64,000 nt of DNA, taken from Paludibacteraceae bacterium. Its GTDB lineage: Bacteria > Bacteroidota > Bacteroidia > Bacteroidales > Paludibacteraceae. Position numbers and translations under genes: made by a program. Of this stretch, positions 19,231 to 28,612 are shown piece by piece (positions within the stretch are counted from its first letter, which is position 1; each line of letters begins with the position of its first letter). The stretch covers positions 1-64,000 of the forward strand of contig JAQVJY010000010.1 in assembly GCA_028694915.1 (NCBI GenBank). The letters are read 5' to 3'. Under the pieces are notes generated by a model. The model searched no databases and was not told the origin of the DNA. It saw only the letters and a program-made list of their open reading frames with translations.

Positions 19231-19261
19231 AAAAATAGCCGCATTATATGCGGCTATTTTT
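19231..19261. terminator. Bidirectional terminator
   Basis: AAAAATAGCCGCAT pairs with ATGCGGCTATTTTT around a three-base loop, placed between the convergent T9SS cargo gene and rsmD. Confidence 0.92.
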
Positions 19262-19272
19262 GTGTTTTCTCT

Positions 19273-19803
19273 TTATTGAAAGAAACTAAAATGTACATTT
19301 CCGTAGTTTCGATGTTCTATAAAATGAGGATGTGTTTCGAATGAATTTTTACTTCCATGTTCAAGCACAAAAATGCCTCCGTCTTTTAACCGCTTTTGTT
19401 TAAAAATAGCATCTGGAAGTTCTGTGATATTTGGTAATTGGTAGGGTGGGTCGGCAAAAATAAAATCAAACGATTCGTGGTTGGTGGTTAGAAAACGAAA
19501 AACGTCAGAACGATAGACTCGTAAATTGTCCACCTTCAAACTGTCCATCGTTTTTTTTATAAATCCAATGTGTTGTTCGCTCATTTCTACGGCACTTACA
19601 TGTATACAGCCACGCGATACGCATTCCAAGCTGATGCTACCAGTACCCGAAAAAAGATCAAGTGCTGTAGTTCCTTCGAAATCTATATAGTTGGTCAGTA
19701 CATTGAATAGACCTTCTTTAGCAAAATCGGTGGTTGGACGCGCTGTGATGCTCGTAGGAGGTGTGAGCCTACGTCCTTTAAATTTACCGCTAATAATTCT
19801 CAT
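19273..19803 (-). CDS. rsmD: 16S rRNA (guanine966-N2)-methyltransferase
   Basis: Methylates G966 of 16S rRNA. The 176-residue protein has the family start MRIISGKFKGRRL, the RPTTDFAKEGLFNVL motif, SAM-binding ALDLFSGTGSISLE and the catalytic FADPPYQLP. Length is normal. A hairpin lies upstream between it and the next gene, so it may be expressed from a weak local promoter or by read-through. Confidence 0.93.
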   Translation of the reverse strand: MRIISGKFKGRRLTPPTSITARPTTDFAKEGLFNVLTNYIDFEGTTALDLFSGTGSISLECVSRGCIHVSAVEMSEQHIGFIKKTMDSLKVDNLRVYRSDVFRFLTTNHESFDFIFADPPYQLPNITELPDAIFKQKRLKDGGIFVLEHGSKNSFETHPHFIEHRNYGNVHFSFFQ

Positions 19804-19824
19804 AAGTTTTTATATTTCAACAAT

Positions 19825-19856
19825 AAATCCATTCGAGTAAATACCCGAATGGATTT
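19825..19856 (-). terminator. Hairpin terminator of the pilin-like gene
   Basis: AAATCCATTCG (19825-19835) pairs with CGAATGGATTT (19846-19856) around a ten-base loop. It lies directly after the stop of the leftward gene at 19882. Confidence 0.75.
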
Positions 19857-19881
19857 AATATTAATGGTAGTGTGTTAGGTA

Positions 19882-20565
19882 TTATTCCCAGTTTCCTGCA
19901 TTGTTGTTTGGCTCGTCTACAGAACCAACTTTCAATCCAGTATATTTTTCAAGTTTAGTTTGTTGATCTTTCAAGTTTACTAATTCTTGACGATCAAGAT
20001 CACTCAAATAGGTGTCGTAAGGCGCACGTGCTTCGAATAGAGGAATCACAATACCTGAACTAGCATTAGTGAACATTTTTGTTTGCATTTCGAATTTTTG
20101 ACCATTTGAAAAAGGAATAACACATAAATCTTTCACTTTATCAAGTGTTAAGATGTCAGAAAATAAACTTTCGTAAACACTTACATATGAAGTGTCACGG
20201 CGAAAATTTTCCAAACCATTTGCCGCGATTTCTTTTTTATTACCAGATTTTACAATTTGCAATGCTTTCTTTTCTGTAAGACCCGCAAGTAGTTGTTCGT
20301 CTGTGAGTGTTCCTTCTTTTAGTACCAATGGCATTTTTCCATTCAGGATGAAATCAACCAAGGTATCAGTGCTTGCCGTGTAACGTCCATTTTGATTTTT
20401 AAATTCGATTTGAGCTTTGCGGATGTTTACTAAATTGTTGATGATGGCTTTTTCGCGTAGTGCTCGCTCTTCATCAAAATGAATTGGTGTTAAGATACTC
20501 ATGATAGTGAGATATCCCAATACGATGATGGAAAGGATTAACGAAATTCTAACAGCATGTTTCAT
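19882..20565 (-). CDS. Conserved membrane-anchored protein, pseudopilin-like N-terminus
   Basis: A 227-residue protein with one N-terminal membrane helix (RISLILSIIVLGYLTIMSIL) followed by a long amphipathic segment EERALREKAIINNLVNIRKA and QIEFKNQNGRYTAS. This helix-then-'YTASTDTLVDFI' arrangement resembles type II pseudopilins, where the helix continues into a globular domain, but the usual processing site is not present. I know similar proteins only as conserved Bacteroidales hypotheticals. The C-terminus is acidic and Asn-rich. It lies between a Sua5/YciO gene and rsmD on the same strand with its own possible -7 box and terminator. Confidence 0.6.
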   Translation of the reverse strand: MKHAVRISLILSIIVLGYLTIMSILTPIHFDEERALREKAIINNLVNIRKAQIEFKNQNGRYTASTDTLVDFILNGKMPLVLKEGTLTDEQLLAGLTEKKALQIVKSGNKKEIAANGLENFRRDTSYVSVYESLFSDILTLDKVKDLCVIPFSNGQKFEMQTKMFTNASSGIVIPLFEARAPYDTYLSDLDRQELVNLKDQQTKLEKYTGLKVGSVDEPNNNAGNWE

Positions 20566-20608
20566 ATTCTTTAATTTTAGATGATTATTTTTTGTTGATA
20601 ATGGGTTG

Positions 20609-20616
20609 CAAATGTA
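20609..20616 (-). promoter_or_regulatory. Probable -7 element for the pilin-like gene
   Basis: TACATTTG on the minus strand, about 45 bases upstream of the ATG at 20565. A TTG at the expected -33 distance is not clear, so the promoter is only half supported. Confidence 0.5.
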
Positions 20617-20679
20617 ATAAAAAAAGCGAATAGTCGTGTTATTTATCTATAAAATTAGTTTTTTTGATGGTTTATCGTG

Positions 20680-21282
20680 TTAAATTAACACACCGGCACC
20701 TGCTCGTACAATAATGGGCTCATCGCCGGTACAATCGACTATGGTAGAGGCTATCACACCACCAAAACCGCCATCAATGATTAAATCGACCGATTTTCCA
20801 TATTTTTCTTCTAATAATTCAGGATCCGTTTCATATTCGGTGATGTCACAGTCATCTTTTACAGAGGCTGTAAGTATCGGGTTGCCAAGTTCTTGCACTA
20901 ATGCTCTGATTATATTATTATCTGGTACACGTATACCTATGGTTTTACGGTTTTTGAATAATTTTGGTAAATTACTACTTCCATTTAGAATAAAGGTGAA
21001 TGCTCCTGGCAGATTGTGTTTCAGTAATTTAAAGGTGGTGTTGTCCACTTTGGCGTATTCACTAATATTGCTTAAGTCGTAACAGATAAGTGATAGATTG
21101 GCTTTTTGAGGATCTAACCCTTTGAATTTACACACTTTTTCTACAGCACGTGGTTGAAAAATGTCGCATCCTATGGCATAAACCGTGTCGGTAGGGTAAA
21201 TTACTACACCACCATTACGTAGAATTTCGGCTACGCGTGTAATCGCTTTAGGATTTGGATTGTCGGAATAAAGTTTAAGCAT
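20680..21282 (-). CDS. Sua5/YciO/YrdC-type threonylcarbamoyl-AMP synthase-like protein
   Basis: A 200-residue YrdC-fold protein. Members make threonylcarbamoyl-AMP for t6A37 of tRNA; the YciO subgroup has weaker or unknown activity. Seen: GGVVIYPTDTVYAIGCD, the KFKGLDPQKANLSLI substrate loop, PGAFTFIL and TIGIRVPDNN, ending with STIVDCTGDEPIIVRAGAG. The sequence lacks the usual KRP form ('KGLDPQKAN' instead of 'KxRP'), which leans toward YciO. It lies 35 bases downstream of pheS and likely shares its promoter. Both it and mtaB concern the same tRNA position. Confidence 0.82.
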   Translation of the reverse strand: MLKLYSDNPNPKAITRVAEILRNGGVVIYPTDTVYAIGCDIFQPRAVEKVCKFKGLDPQKANLSLICYDLSNISEYAKVDNTTFKLLKHNLPGAFTFILNGSSNLPKLFKNRKTIGIRVPDNNIIRALVQELGNPILTASVKDDCDITEYETDPELLEEKYGKSVDLIIDGGFGGVIASTIVDCTGDEPIIVRAGAGVLI

Positions 21283-21317
21283 GAATACGCTGAATGACCG
21301 TAGTCTGTCTATTTAAT

Positions 21318-22328
21318 TTATTGAAATTGTTGTAAGAAACGCACATCATTTTCTGAGAATAAGCGTAAGTCTTTTACCTGAAATTTTAAGTTGGTAATAC
21401 GTTCTACACCCATACCAAAGGCGTAACCAGAATAGATGGTCGAATCAATTCCGCATGCTTCGAGCACATTAGGGTCCACCATACCACAACCTAGAATTTC
21501 AACCCAACCTGTATGTTTGCAGAAATTACAACCTTTACCACCACACAGATTACATGAAATATCCATTTCTGCACTTGGTTCCGTGAATGGGAAATAGGAT
21601 GGACGCAAACGAATTTCGGTATTTTCGCCGAACATTTCTTTGGCAAAATAGAGTAGAGCTTGTTTTAAATCAGCAAACGACACATTTTTATCAATGTAAA
21701 GTCCTTCTACTTGATGAAAGAAGCAGTGTGCACGATACGAAATAGCTTCATTTCTGTATACGCGACCAGGGCACAACACACGAATGGGTGGTTTTTGCGT
21801 CGTCATAATACGTGTTTGTACGCTCGATGTGTGTGTACGTAGCAATACATCAGGGTCTTTTTCGATGAAAAATGTATCTTGCATATCACGCGCAGGGTGT
21901 TCTGGTGGAAAATTAAGTGCACCAAATACATGCCAATCATCCTCAATTTCAGGACCTTCGGCAACAGTAAACCCAATTCGTGAAAAAATATCAATAATTT
22001 CGCCTTTAACTAGTGACAATGGATGACGTGTGCCCAATGGAAGTGTGTCTGCACTACGTGTTAAATCCATCTTTTCGGATGCACCTTTTGTTGCTTCAAG
22101 CGCTGTTTTTAAGTCATTCAATTTGGCTTGTGCAGCATCACGTAGTTGATTTAAAAGCTGACCAATTTCACGTTTTTCCTCGTTAGGGACTGTACGAAAA
22201 TCGTTGAAAAGTTCCGAAATTTCTCCTTTTTTACTGAGGTATTGGATACGTAAAGCTTCTAATTCCTCATGCGTTTTGGCAGAGAAAGCGTTGACAGCGT
22301 CTGTTAATTGAGCAATTTTTGATTTCAT
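21318..22328 (-). CDS. pheS: Phenylalanyl-tRNA synthetase alpha subunit
   Basis: Charges tRNA-Phe as part of an alpha2-beta2 class II synthetase. The ATG at 22328 (MKSKIAQLTDAVNAF) is chosen since the frame upstream to 22466 covers the promoter and is not family-like; this gives 336 residues, the normal length. An N-terminal coiled coil precedes motif 2 (RVLCPGRVYRNEAISYRAH followed by CFFHQVEG) and motif 3 (SGYAFGMGVERITNLKF). The Cys-rich insert DISCNLCGGKGCNFCKHTGW is intact. First gene of a leftward operon with the Sua5/YciO gene. Confidence 0.96.
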   Translation of the reverse strand: MKSKIAQLTDAVNAFSAKTHEELEALRIQYLSKKGEISELFNDFRTVPNEEKREIGQLLNQLRDAAQAKLNDLKTALEATKGASEKMDLTRSADTLPLGTRHPLSLVKGEIIDIFSRIGFTVAEGPEIEDDWHVFGALNFPPEHPARDMQDTFFIEKDPDVLLRTHTSSVQTRIMTTQKPPIRVLCPGRVYRNEAISYRAHCFFHQVEGLYIDKNVSFADLKQALLYFAKEMFGENTEIRLRPSYFPFTEPSAEMDISCNLCGGKGCNFCKHTGWVEILGCGMVDPNVLEACGIDSTIYSGYAFGMGVERITNLKFQVKDLRLFSENDVRFLQQFQ

Positions 22329-22430
22329 ATTGTTAGTTACAAGTGTTCCTTGAAAGGGTATAATTGGTTTAAAAACAAGCCGTTTAATATGCTTGTTGAG
22401 TCTACTTTCGTTCAAAGATAAGCAAACGCA

Positions 22431-22462
22431 CAAAGATACTATTTTTTTGTTTAAAATCCCAA
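22431..22462 (-). promoter_or_regulatory. pheS promoter
   Basis: On the minus strand TTG (22460-22462), a 21-base spacer and TATCTTTG (22431-22438). The leader would be about 95 bases. A second TATCTTTG at 22413-22420 lacks a -33 partner. Confidence 0.75.
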
Positions 22463-22575
22463 GCATTTTACCACATGAATTTGATACAAAACGCTCTTTG
22501 TCAATAGTTGTAACTCGTGTTCATTATCATCGATGTTTTTTTTCTATTCCCGCTCTATTCTTACAAGAAAATATT

Positions 22576-22583
22576 TATCTTTG
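22576..22583 (+). promoter_or_regulatory. ligA -7 element
   Basis: TATCTTTG lies 28 bases before the ligA ATG. The -33 region is T-rich but has no clear TTG. Confidence 0.55.
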
Positions 22584-22611
22584 TAGATTGAAATAATAGG
22601 TATTTTTGAAT

Positions 22612-24618
22612 ATGACAACGCCTCTAGAACAGATAGAACAACTTAGGAATGAGCTAAATGCGCATAATTATAGCTATTATGTGTTGAATGCTCCTACCAT
22701 CAGCGATTTTGAGTTTGATGCCAAGTTGCGCCAATTACAAAAGTTGGAAGCGGATTATCCCGACTATTTTGATCCAAATTCGCCTTCACAACGTGTGGGG
22801 AGCGATTTGAACGAAGCGTTTGTACAGGTGGCGCACAGCTATCCGATGTTATCGTTGGCAAACACCTATTCAGCTGGCGAAGTGACCGAATTTTATGAAC
22901 GTGTACGCAAAGCGCTCAACGATGATTTTGAAGTGGTGTGCGAGTTAAAATATGATGGAACTTCCATATCGCTAACTTACGAAAATGGCTCTTTAGTACG
23001 AGCTGTAACCCGTGGCGATGGTGTTCAAGGTGATGATGTAACGGCAAATGTGCGAACTATTCAAACTATTCCGCTTAAATTACAGGGCGATTATCCCCCA
23101 AAATTTGAGATTCGTGGCGAAATTCTGATGCCTTGGGACGTGTTTGAGGCGTTAAATCGTGAACGTGAAGCACAAGAAGAATCACTGTTTGCAAATCCGC
23201 GTAATGCCGCTAGTGGAACACTGAAATTACAAAATTCAGCAGAAGTGGCACGCCGTAAATTAGATGCATATTTGTACTATCTGTTGGGCGATAAGTTGCC
23301 CATGGAAACGCATTACGATAATATCAAGAAAGCCGCTGAATGGGGATTTAAGGTCTCTCCGGCTATGAAAAAATGTACATCACTTGAGGATGTCTTGGCT
23401 TACATTGACTATTGGGATAAGGAACGGAAAAATTTACCAGTAGCTACCGATGGCATGGTACTCAAGGTAAATAATTTGTTGCAACAGAAGAATTTAGGTT
23501 ATACGGCTAAGTCGCCACGTTGGGCTATCGCGTATAAATTTCAAGCGGAAAAAGCTTGCACTCGACTCAATTCGGTGAGTTATCAAGTGGGACGTACGGG
23601 AGCTATTACGCCTGTAGCCAATTTAGATCCTGTTCAACTGTCGGGAACGGTAGTAAAACGCGCTTCGTTACACAATGCCGATATTATTGCAGGGCTCGAT
23701 TTGCACATTGGCGACATGGTTTTTGTAGAAAAAGGTGGCGAAATTATTCCGAAAATAACGGCGGTTGATACTGATGCACGTGTTTTAATTGGCGATAAAG
23801 TGCAGTTTATTAAAACGTGTCCTGAATGTGGTTCCGCTTTGGTACGAGATGATGGCGAAGCCGCTCATTATTGTCCTAATGAAGATGGCTGTTCGCCTCA
23901 GATAAAAGGCAAAATAGAGCATTTTGTCAGTCGCAAAGCGATGAATATTGATGGGCTTGGAACCGAAACGATTGCCTTGCTTTATGAAAAAAAATTGTTG
24001 CATAATGTGGCTGATATTTACGATTTGAAAGTGCCCGATTTGGCTCGTTTGGAACGATTAGGTACTAAATCGGCACACAATATAAAAGAGGCTATCGACG
24101 TTTCTAAACAAGTACCATTTGCTCGTGTTTTGTTTGCTTTAGGTATTCGTTATGTGGGTGAAACTGTGGCCAAGAAATTGGCTAGTGCCTTTCATTCTAT
24201 TGAGGCATTAGAAGTAGCAACTGTGCAGGAATTGGTTGCTGTAGATGAGATTGGCGAGCGTATTGCTCAAAGTGTGAAAGCGTATTTCGAAAAGCCAGAA
24301 CACCAAGAGTTGATTGCGCGTTTGAAGCAAGCTGGGCTTACGTTTGAAATGGAAGAAACAAATTTGCCTTTATCGGATACGTTAAGTGGTTTATCTATTG
24401 TGATTAGTGGTACTTTTCTGCATCATTCGCGTGACGAATATAAGTTGCTGATAGAACAGCATGGTGGTAAAAATGTGGGCTCTGTATCTGCCAAAACCGA
24501 TTATATTTTGGCAGGCGACAATATGGGACCAACCAAACTCGAAAAAGCGCAAAAATTAGGTGTCAAAATTATCAATGAAGATGATTTTTTAAATTTAATT
24601 AGTCATCTCAGAAATTAA
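22612..24618 (+). CDS. ligA: NAD-dependent DNA ligase
   Basis: Seals nicks in replication and repair using NAD+. The ATG at 22612 is preferred to the TTG six bases upstream; 668 residues is the family size. Domain order: Ia ([20 protein letters not shown]), adenylation with nucleophile Lys113 in [14 protein letters not shown] fold, a four-Cys zinc finger (CPECG and YCPNEDGC), helix-hairpin-helix repeats ([30 protein letters not shown]) and a C-terminal BRCT domain ([23 protein letters not shown]). All elements are intact. DUF6913 and dapA follow on the same strand as in other Bacteroidales. Confidence 0.97.
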   Translation: MTTPLEQIEQLRNELNAHNYSYYVLNAPTISDFEFDAKLRQLQKLEADYPDYFDPNSPSQRVGSDLNEAFVQVAHSYPMLSLANTYSAGEVTEFYERVRKALNDDFEVVCELKYDGTSISLTYENGSLVRAVTRGDGVQGDDVTANVRTIQTIPLKLQGDYPPKFEIRGEILMPWDVFEALNREREAQEESLFANPRNAASGTLKLQNSAEVARRKLDAYLYYLLGDKLPMETHYDNIKKAAEWGFKVSPAMKKCTSLEDVLAYIDYWDKERKNLPVATDGMVLKVNNLLQQKNLGYTAKSPRWAIAYKFQAEKACTRLNSVSYQVGRTGAITPVANLDPVQLSGTVVKRASLHNADIIAGLDLHIGDMVFVEKGGEIIPKITAVDTDARVLIGDKVQFIKTCPECGSALVRDDGEAAHYCPNEDGCSPQIKGKIEHFVSRKAMNIDGLGTETIALLYEKKLLHNVADIYDLKVPDLARLERLGTKSAHNIKEAIDVSKQVPFARVLFALGIRYVGETVAKKLASAFHSIEALEVATVQELVAVDEIGERIAQSVKAYFEKPEHQELIARLKQAGLTFEMEETNLPLSDTLSGLSIVISGTFLHHSRDEYKLLIEQHGGKNVGSVSAKTDYILAGDNMGPTKLEKAQKLGVKIINEDDFLNLISHLRN

Positions 24619-24643
24619 ATAAAAATTTTGAAATTAAGAATAT

Positions 24644-25231
24644 ATGTTTAATCAATTACGTCGTAAGGTTTTTGTCTATCATGTGAATCAATTCAATAAG
24701 CGAGTTGAACGTACAAAGAAATATGTCGATTATGCACATGCCAGGTCAGTGTTGGTTTTGTATGAGAGTGAACCATCTGAAAATCGTAATTTCATTTCAG
24801 AAGTGATTCGCACGCTTACGTCCGATGGGAAACGTGTGTCTGTATATGGGTTTGTTCCTAAAAAGATGGCCATATCTTCGTCGATGAATAATTTTAATAT
24901 GTTGGATATTAAAAGTTTGGACTTCTTTTACCAACCTAAAAGTTCTTTGTTACAACTATTGGAAGAAGATCAGTTTGATTTGGTGATTGACCTGACCATT
25001 CATTTTTGTCAACCTTTACAATATCTGTTGTTACATGCCAATGCACCTTGTAAAGTGGGTGGTTCAGTCGGTGAATTTGGTTTGATTGATTTAGCCGTAA
25101 AAATGCCTGAGCCTGAGGCTTTGCTGGAAGACGATAAACCAGATATTTCAGTTCAATTATTGTATGAAAAAGAGAAGGAACTTTGGCGTGAAATTTTGTA
25201 CTATTTAAAATCTATTGGAGCTGCTAATTAA
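24644..25231 (+). CDS. DUF6913 family protein
   Basis: A 195-residue soluble protein of unknown function. It has a basic N-terminal helix (LRRKVFVYHVNQFNKRVERT), a Rossmann-like alternation (SVLVLYESEPSENRNFI, KRVSVYGFVPKK, FDLVIDLTIHF) and the segment CKVGGSVGEFGLIDLAVKM. I recognise it as the Bacteroidota family that normally sits between ligA and dapA. Spacing of 25 and 17 bases to these genes suggests a shared transcript. Confidence 0.75.
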   Translation: MFNQLRRKVFVYHVNQFNKRVERTKKYVDYAHARSVLVLYESEPSENRNFISEVIRTLTSDGKRVSVYGFVPKKMAISSSMNNFNMLDIKSLDFFYQPKSSLLQLLEEDQFDLVIDLTIHFCQPLQYLLLHANAPCKVGGSVGEFGLIDLAVKMPEPEALLEDDKPDISVQLLYEKEKELWREILYYLKSIGAAN

Positions 25232-25248
25232 TTACAAACTTACTGTTT

Positions 25249-26145
25249 ATGTTAACAAATAAATTGATGGGCATGGGTATTGCCCTGATTACCCCGTTTA
25301 AAAAAGATGGTTCTGTTGATTTTGATGCGTTAGAACGTTTAGTGGAGTATCAAATTGAGAATGGCACCGACTACTTGGTGATTTTAGGAACAACCGCCGA
25401 AACGCCAACGTTAACTGAAGAAGAAAAAGATGAAATTGCCCGTGTGGTGATTGCCAAAACTAATAAACGTTTGCCTATTGTTATGGGCATTGGCGGTAAT
25501 AATACGCGCACGGTGGTTGAGAAAATCAAGTCTACTGATTTATCGCAAGTGGATGCCGTTTTGTCGGTAGTGCCATATTACAACAAGCCCTCTCAAGAAG
25601 GTATTTATCAGCATTATAAAGCCATTGCTCAGGCTACAAGTACGCCTATTGTGTTGTACAATGTGCCAGGTAGAACGGGCGTGAATATGAAGGCTGAAAC
25701 TATTTTGCGTTTAGCCAATGAATTTCCCAATATTGTTGGGATAAAAGAAGCGTCAGGTAATTTTGCTCAAATAGATGAAATTATCAAAAATAAACCAAAT
25801 CATTTTATGGTGATATCTGGTGACGATGGCATTACATTTCCGCTTATCACTTTGGGTGCTGTAGGTGTTATTTCGGTTATCGGAAACGCATTCCCACGTG
25901 AATTCAGTCGTATGGTACGTTTGGCTATGCGTGGCGATTTGGCAGGTGCTCGTGAAATTCATTACCGTTTTACCGAATTGATGGAATTGCTTTTTGTCGA
26001 TGGAAATCCTGCTGGTGTAAAAAGTATGTTATCGATGATGGGTTTTATCGAGAATGAATTACGTTTACCGTTAGTTCCAACAACTTTAAAAACGACCGAA
26101 CGGATGCGCCAAATTTTGGATCAAATCAGACTATTGGAAAAATAG
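25249..26145 (+). CDS. dapA: 4-hydroxy-tetrahydrodipicolinate synthase
   Basis: Condenses pyruvate and aspartate semialdehyde in lysine/diaminopimelate synthesis. The 298-residue TIM barrel shows LGTTAETPTL (the TTGE-type loop with Ala for Gly, a form I associate with Bacteroidales), Tyr137 in VLYNVPGRTG, and the Schiff-base Lys166 in NIVGIKEASGN. Start, length and motifs all agree. Confidence 0.96.
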   Translation: MLTNKLMGMGIALITPFKKDGSVDFDALERLVEYQIENGTDYLVILGTTAETPTLTEEEKDEIARVVIAKTNKRLPIVMGIGGNNTRTVVEKIKSTDLSQVDAVLSVVPYYNKPSQEGIYQHYKAIAQATSTPIVLYNVPGRTGVNMKAETILRLANEFPNIVGIKEASGNFAQIDEIIKNKPNHFMVISGDDGITFPLITLGAVGVISVIGNAFPREFSRMVRLAMRGDLAGAREIHYRFTELMELLFVDGNPAGVKSMLSMMGFIENELRLPLVPTTLKTTERMRQILDQIRLLEK

Positions 26146-26176
26146 TATTTCAGTAGTTTTTACTTAAACTCAATTT

Positions 26177-28174
26177 ATGCGTAGATACCTCCTCATTGTA
26201 TTGTTTTGTATTCAAGCACTTTTGGCGATGGGGCAATTGAATACTGACCGCGTGTTGGCCATTGGGCGCAATGCGTTGTATTTTGAGGATTACGTACTGT
26301 CTATTCAATATTTCAATCAAATTATCAAGGTCAAGCCATACCTTGTAGAACCCTATTTTTACCGTGCTATTGCCAAAATTCAACTCGAAGATTATGCTGG
26401 AGCTGAGGACGACTGCAATGAGGTGATTGTGAGAAATCCTTTTATGCCTCAAGCATTTTATGCGCGTGGTTTTGTGCGTATGCGTTTAGGTAAAGTAGAA
26501 GCGGCAAAAGAGGATTTTTCTAAAGCATTAGAATTTAGTCCAGAAAATGCGACGTATGTTCTTAATCGTGTGGAAGCCTATTTGCGATCCGAAAAATACG
26601 ATGAGGCGTTGGCTGATGTGGATGTTTTATTGCGTAAAAACAAAAATGCGACCGATTTAATGTACGAACGTGGGCGCATTTTACTACTCAAAAAGGATAC
26701 GACACAAGCGTTGCAAGTTTTTGACAATTTAGTGGTAAACGATAGTTTAAATCCCGATGCTTGGGGCGCTCGCGCATTGGTAAAACTTCAACTTAACGAT
26801 AATGGTGGCGCGTTGACCGACTACAATAAAGCAATTCGGTTAGGTGCGCGTAATGCTGGCTATCATATCAATAGAGGTATTTTAAATTATCAGGTCAAAA
26901 ATTATCGTGGTGCTTTGGCTGATTATGATCAGGCTATTACCTTAGATCCTACCAATGAAATGGCCTTGTTCAATAGATCGCTTTTGCGTGCTGAAGTGGG
27001 CGATTTAAACAATGCGGTGGCCGATTTGACAGCGTTACTTAATCGCAATCCCGATTATCCGAATGCCGTTTATCAACGGGCTTTGTTATTCACGGAATTG
27101 TACGATTGGAAAGCCGCAGAAATGGATTTTTCCACTATTATCGCTAAATATCCAACGTTTGCTCCTGCTTACTATGGTCGCTCACGCGTTTATGAAAAAA
27201 TGGGCAAAAAAAGAGCCGCGTTTGACGATTACGACCAAGCAGAGAAGTTACTGGCCGCCGCTAAAAATAAACAACTCGATAACGTTCAAAAGCAATTGGT
27301 CATAAAGCCTACCGTGGCGCAGGATGAGTCGTTTGTGAAAGCTAAATCACGTCTATTCAATGGTACGTCGGTGGCGACCAATTCTACTACAGAATCCATC
27401 AGAGGTTCTATACAGAATGAAGATAGAACGGTGGTTAACGAGAAGAATTTTGTATTATCGTACTATCAAAAAGAAGATTTGGTGCGTAAAGGCGAACGTT
27501 ATAGTCCTTTGGTAGCGGCATTGAACGATACGCGCTTATTGCCCGCTAAAGTGAAATTGGTTAGTCACGAAATGCCTCTGACTTCACAATTAATAAATTA
27601 TCACTTTAAGTCAATTGATGAATTTTCCAAACGTTTGGAAGTGTATAAAACCAATGCTGACTTATACCTCGCTCGTGGCATTGATTACGCTTTAGTGCAG
27701 GATTTTTCGAGCGCAATAGCTGATTTTACCAGAGCTATTTACTATCATGCAGAGAACCCGTTAGCCTATTTTTCACGGGCAAATATTCGTTTCAAAGAAC
27801 TTGAATTTAAGGTCAGCGAAAACTCGAGTTTGGATGGTACATTGGAACAACGGAAGGATTTAGAAAAAACGTATGCTCATGATTTCGAAATGATTATGCG
27901 CGATTATGATATGGCTATCAATTTGGCTCCCGATTTTGCATTTGCTTGGTTCAATCGTGCCAATGTGTTATCTGTTCAGAAAGATTTTAAGGCGGCTATT
28001 CAAAATTATTCTAAAGCAATTGCTATTGATGATGAGTTTGCAGAAGCCTATTTTAATCGTGGTTTAACCTATATTTTCATCGGTGACACTGAAAAAGGAA
28101 TGGCCGATTTAAGTAAAGCGGGCGAATTGGGCATGTATCAAGCCTATAATTATTTGAAACGCATGCGCGATTGA
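26177..28174 (+). CDS. Exported tetratricopeptide-repeat protein
   Basis: A 665-residue protein with a signal peptide (MRRYLLIVLFCIQALLAMGQ) and about ten or more TPR units, for example AGAEDDCNEVIVRNPFMPQA, YRGALADYDQAITLDPTNEM and FKAAIQNYSKAIAIDDEFAE. A region without clear repeats (about residues 360-480) splits the array in two. It is probably periplasmic and mediates protein contacts; no partner can be named. It starts 31 bases after dapA. Confidence 0.85.
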   Translation: MRRYLLIVLFCIQALLAMGQLNTDRVLAIGRNALYFEDYVLSIQYFNQIIKVKPYLVEPYFYRAIAKIQLEDYAGAEDDCNEVIVRNPFMPQAFYARGFVRMRLGKVEAAKEDFSKALEFSPENATYVLNRVEAYLRSEKYDEALADVDVLLRKNKNATDLMYERGRILLLKKDTTQALQVFDNLVVNDSLNPDAWGARALVKLQLNDNGGALTDYNKAIRLGARNAGYHINRGILNYQVKNYRGALADYDQAITLDPTNEMALFNRSLLRAEVGDLNNAVADLTALLNRNPDYPNAVYQRALLFTELYDWKAAEMDFSTIIAKYPTFAPAYYGRSRVYEKMGKKRAAFDDYDQAEKLLAAAKNKQLDNVQKQLVIKPTVAQDESFVKAKSRLFNGTSVATNSTTESIRGSIQNEDRTVVNEKNFVLSYYQKEDLVRKGERYSPLVAALNDTRLLPAKVKLVSHEMPLTSQLINYHFKSIDEFSKRLEVYKTNADLYLARGIDYALVQDFSSAIADFTRAIYYHAENPLAYFSRANIRFKELEFKVSENSSLDGTLEQRKDLEKTYAHDFEMIMRDYDMAINLAPDFAFAWFNRANVLSVQKDFKAAIQNYSKAIAIDDEFAEAYFNRGLTYIFIGDTEKGMADLSKAGELGMYQAYNYLKRMRD

Positions 28175-28204
28175 TTTTTTTTATTTTGGTAAACTAAGAA
28201 ATAT

Positions 28205-28579
28205 ATGAAAAAAATAATAAATACATCGAATGCACCGAAAGCTGTTGGACCGTATAGTCAAGCTGTAGAGGCTAATGGAACGCTCTATATATCAGGTCAA
28301 TTGCCTGTTGATCCACTGACAGGCGCTATGCCAGAAGGCATTGGGGCTCAAACGCGACAATGCTTGCAAAATGTAATTGCTATTTTGGAGGCTGCCAATT
28401 ATTCATTGTCGGATGTTGTCAAATCTGTCGTTTTATTGACTGACATGGCCGATTTTCAGGCGATGAATGAGGTTTATGCAACCTATTATGCCAAAAATCA
28501 GCCAGCGCGTGTTTGTTATCAAGTGGCTAAGTTGCCTTTGGGTGCATTGGTAGAAATTGAAACTATAGCGGTTCAGTAA
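28205..28579 (+). CDS. ridA: RidA family enamine/imine deaminase
   Basis: A 124-residue protein that hydrolyses reactive enamines/imines formed by PLP enzymes. Motifs: NAPKAVGPYSQAVEANGTLYIS, GQLPVDP, the catalytic-site Arg in QPARVCYQVAKLPLGALVEIE. Length is typical. It lies 30 bases downstream of the TPR gene and 33 bases before malQ. Confidence 0.94.
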   Translation: MKKIINTSNAPKAVGPYSQAVEANGTLYISGQLPVDPLTGAMPEGIGAQTRQCLQNVIAILEAANYSLSDVVKSVVLLTDMADFQAMNEVYATYYAKNQPARVCYQVAKLPLGALVEIETIAVQ

Positions 28580-28612
28580 ATAGAATACTTTTTTGCTAAA
28601 TATCAAGTAATT

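Noticed and set aside
26150..26452. Antisense frame over the start of the TPR gene
   Set aside because: It overlaps a signal peptide and TPR units with full family character on the + strand.
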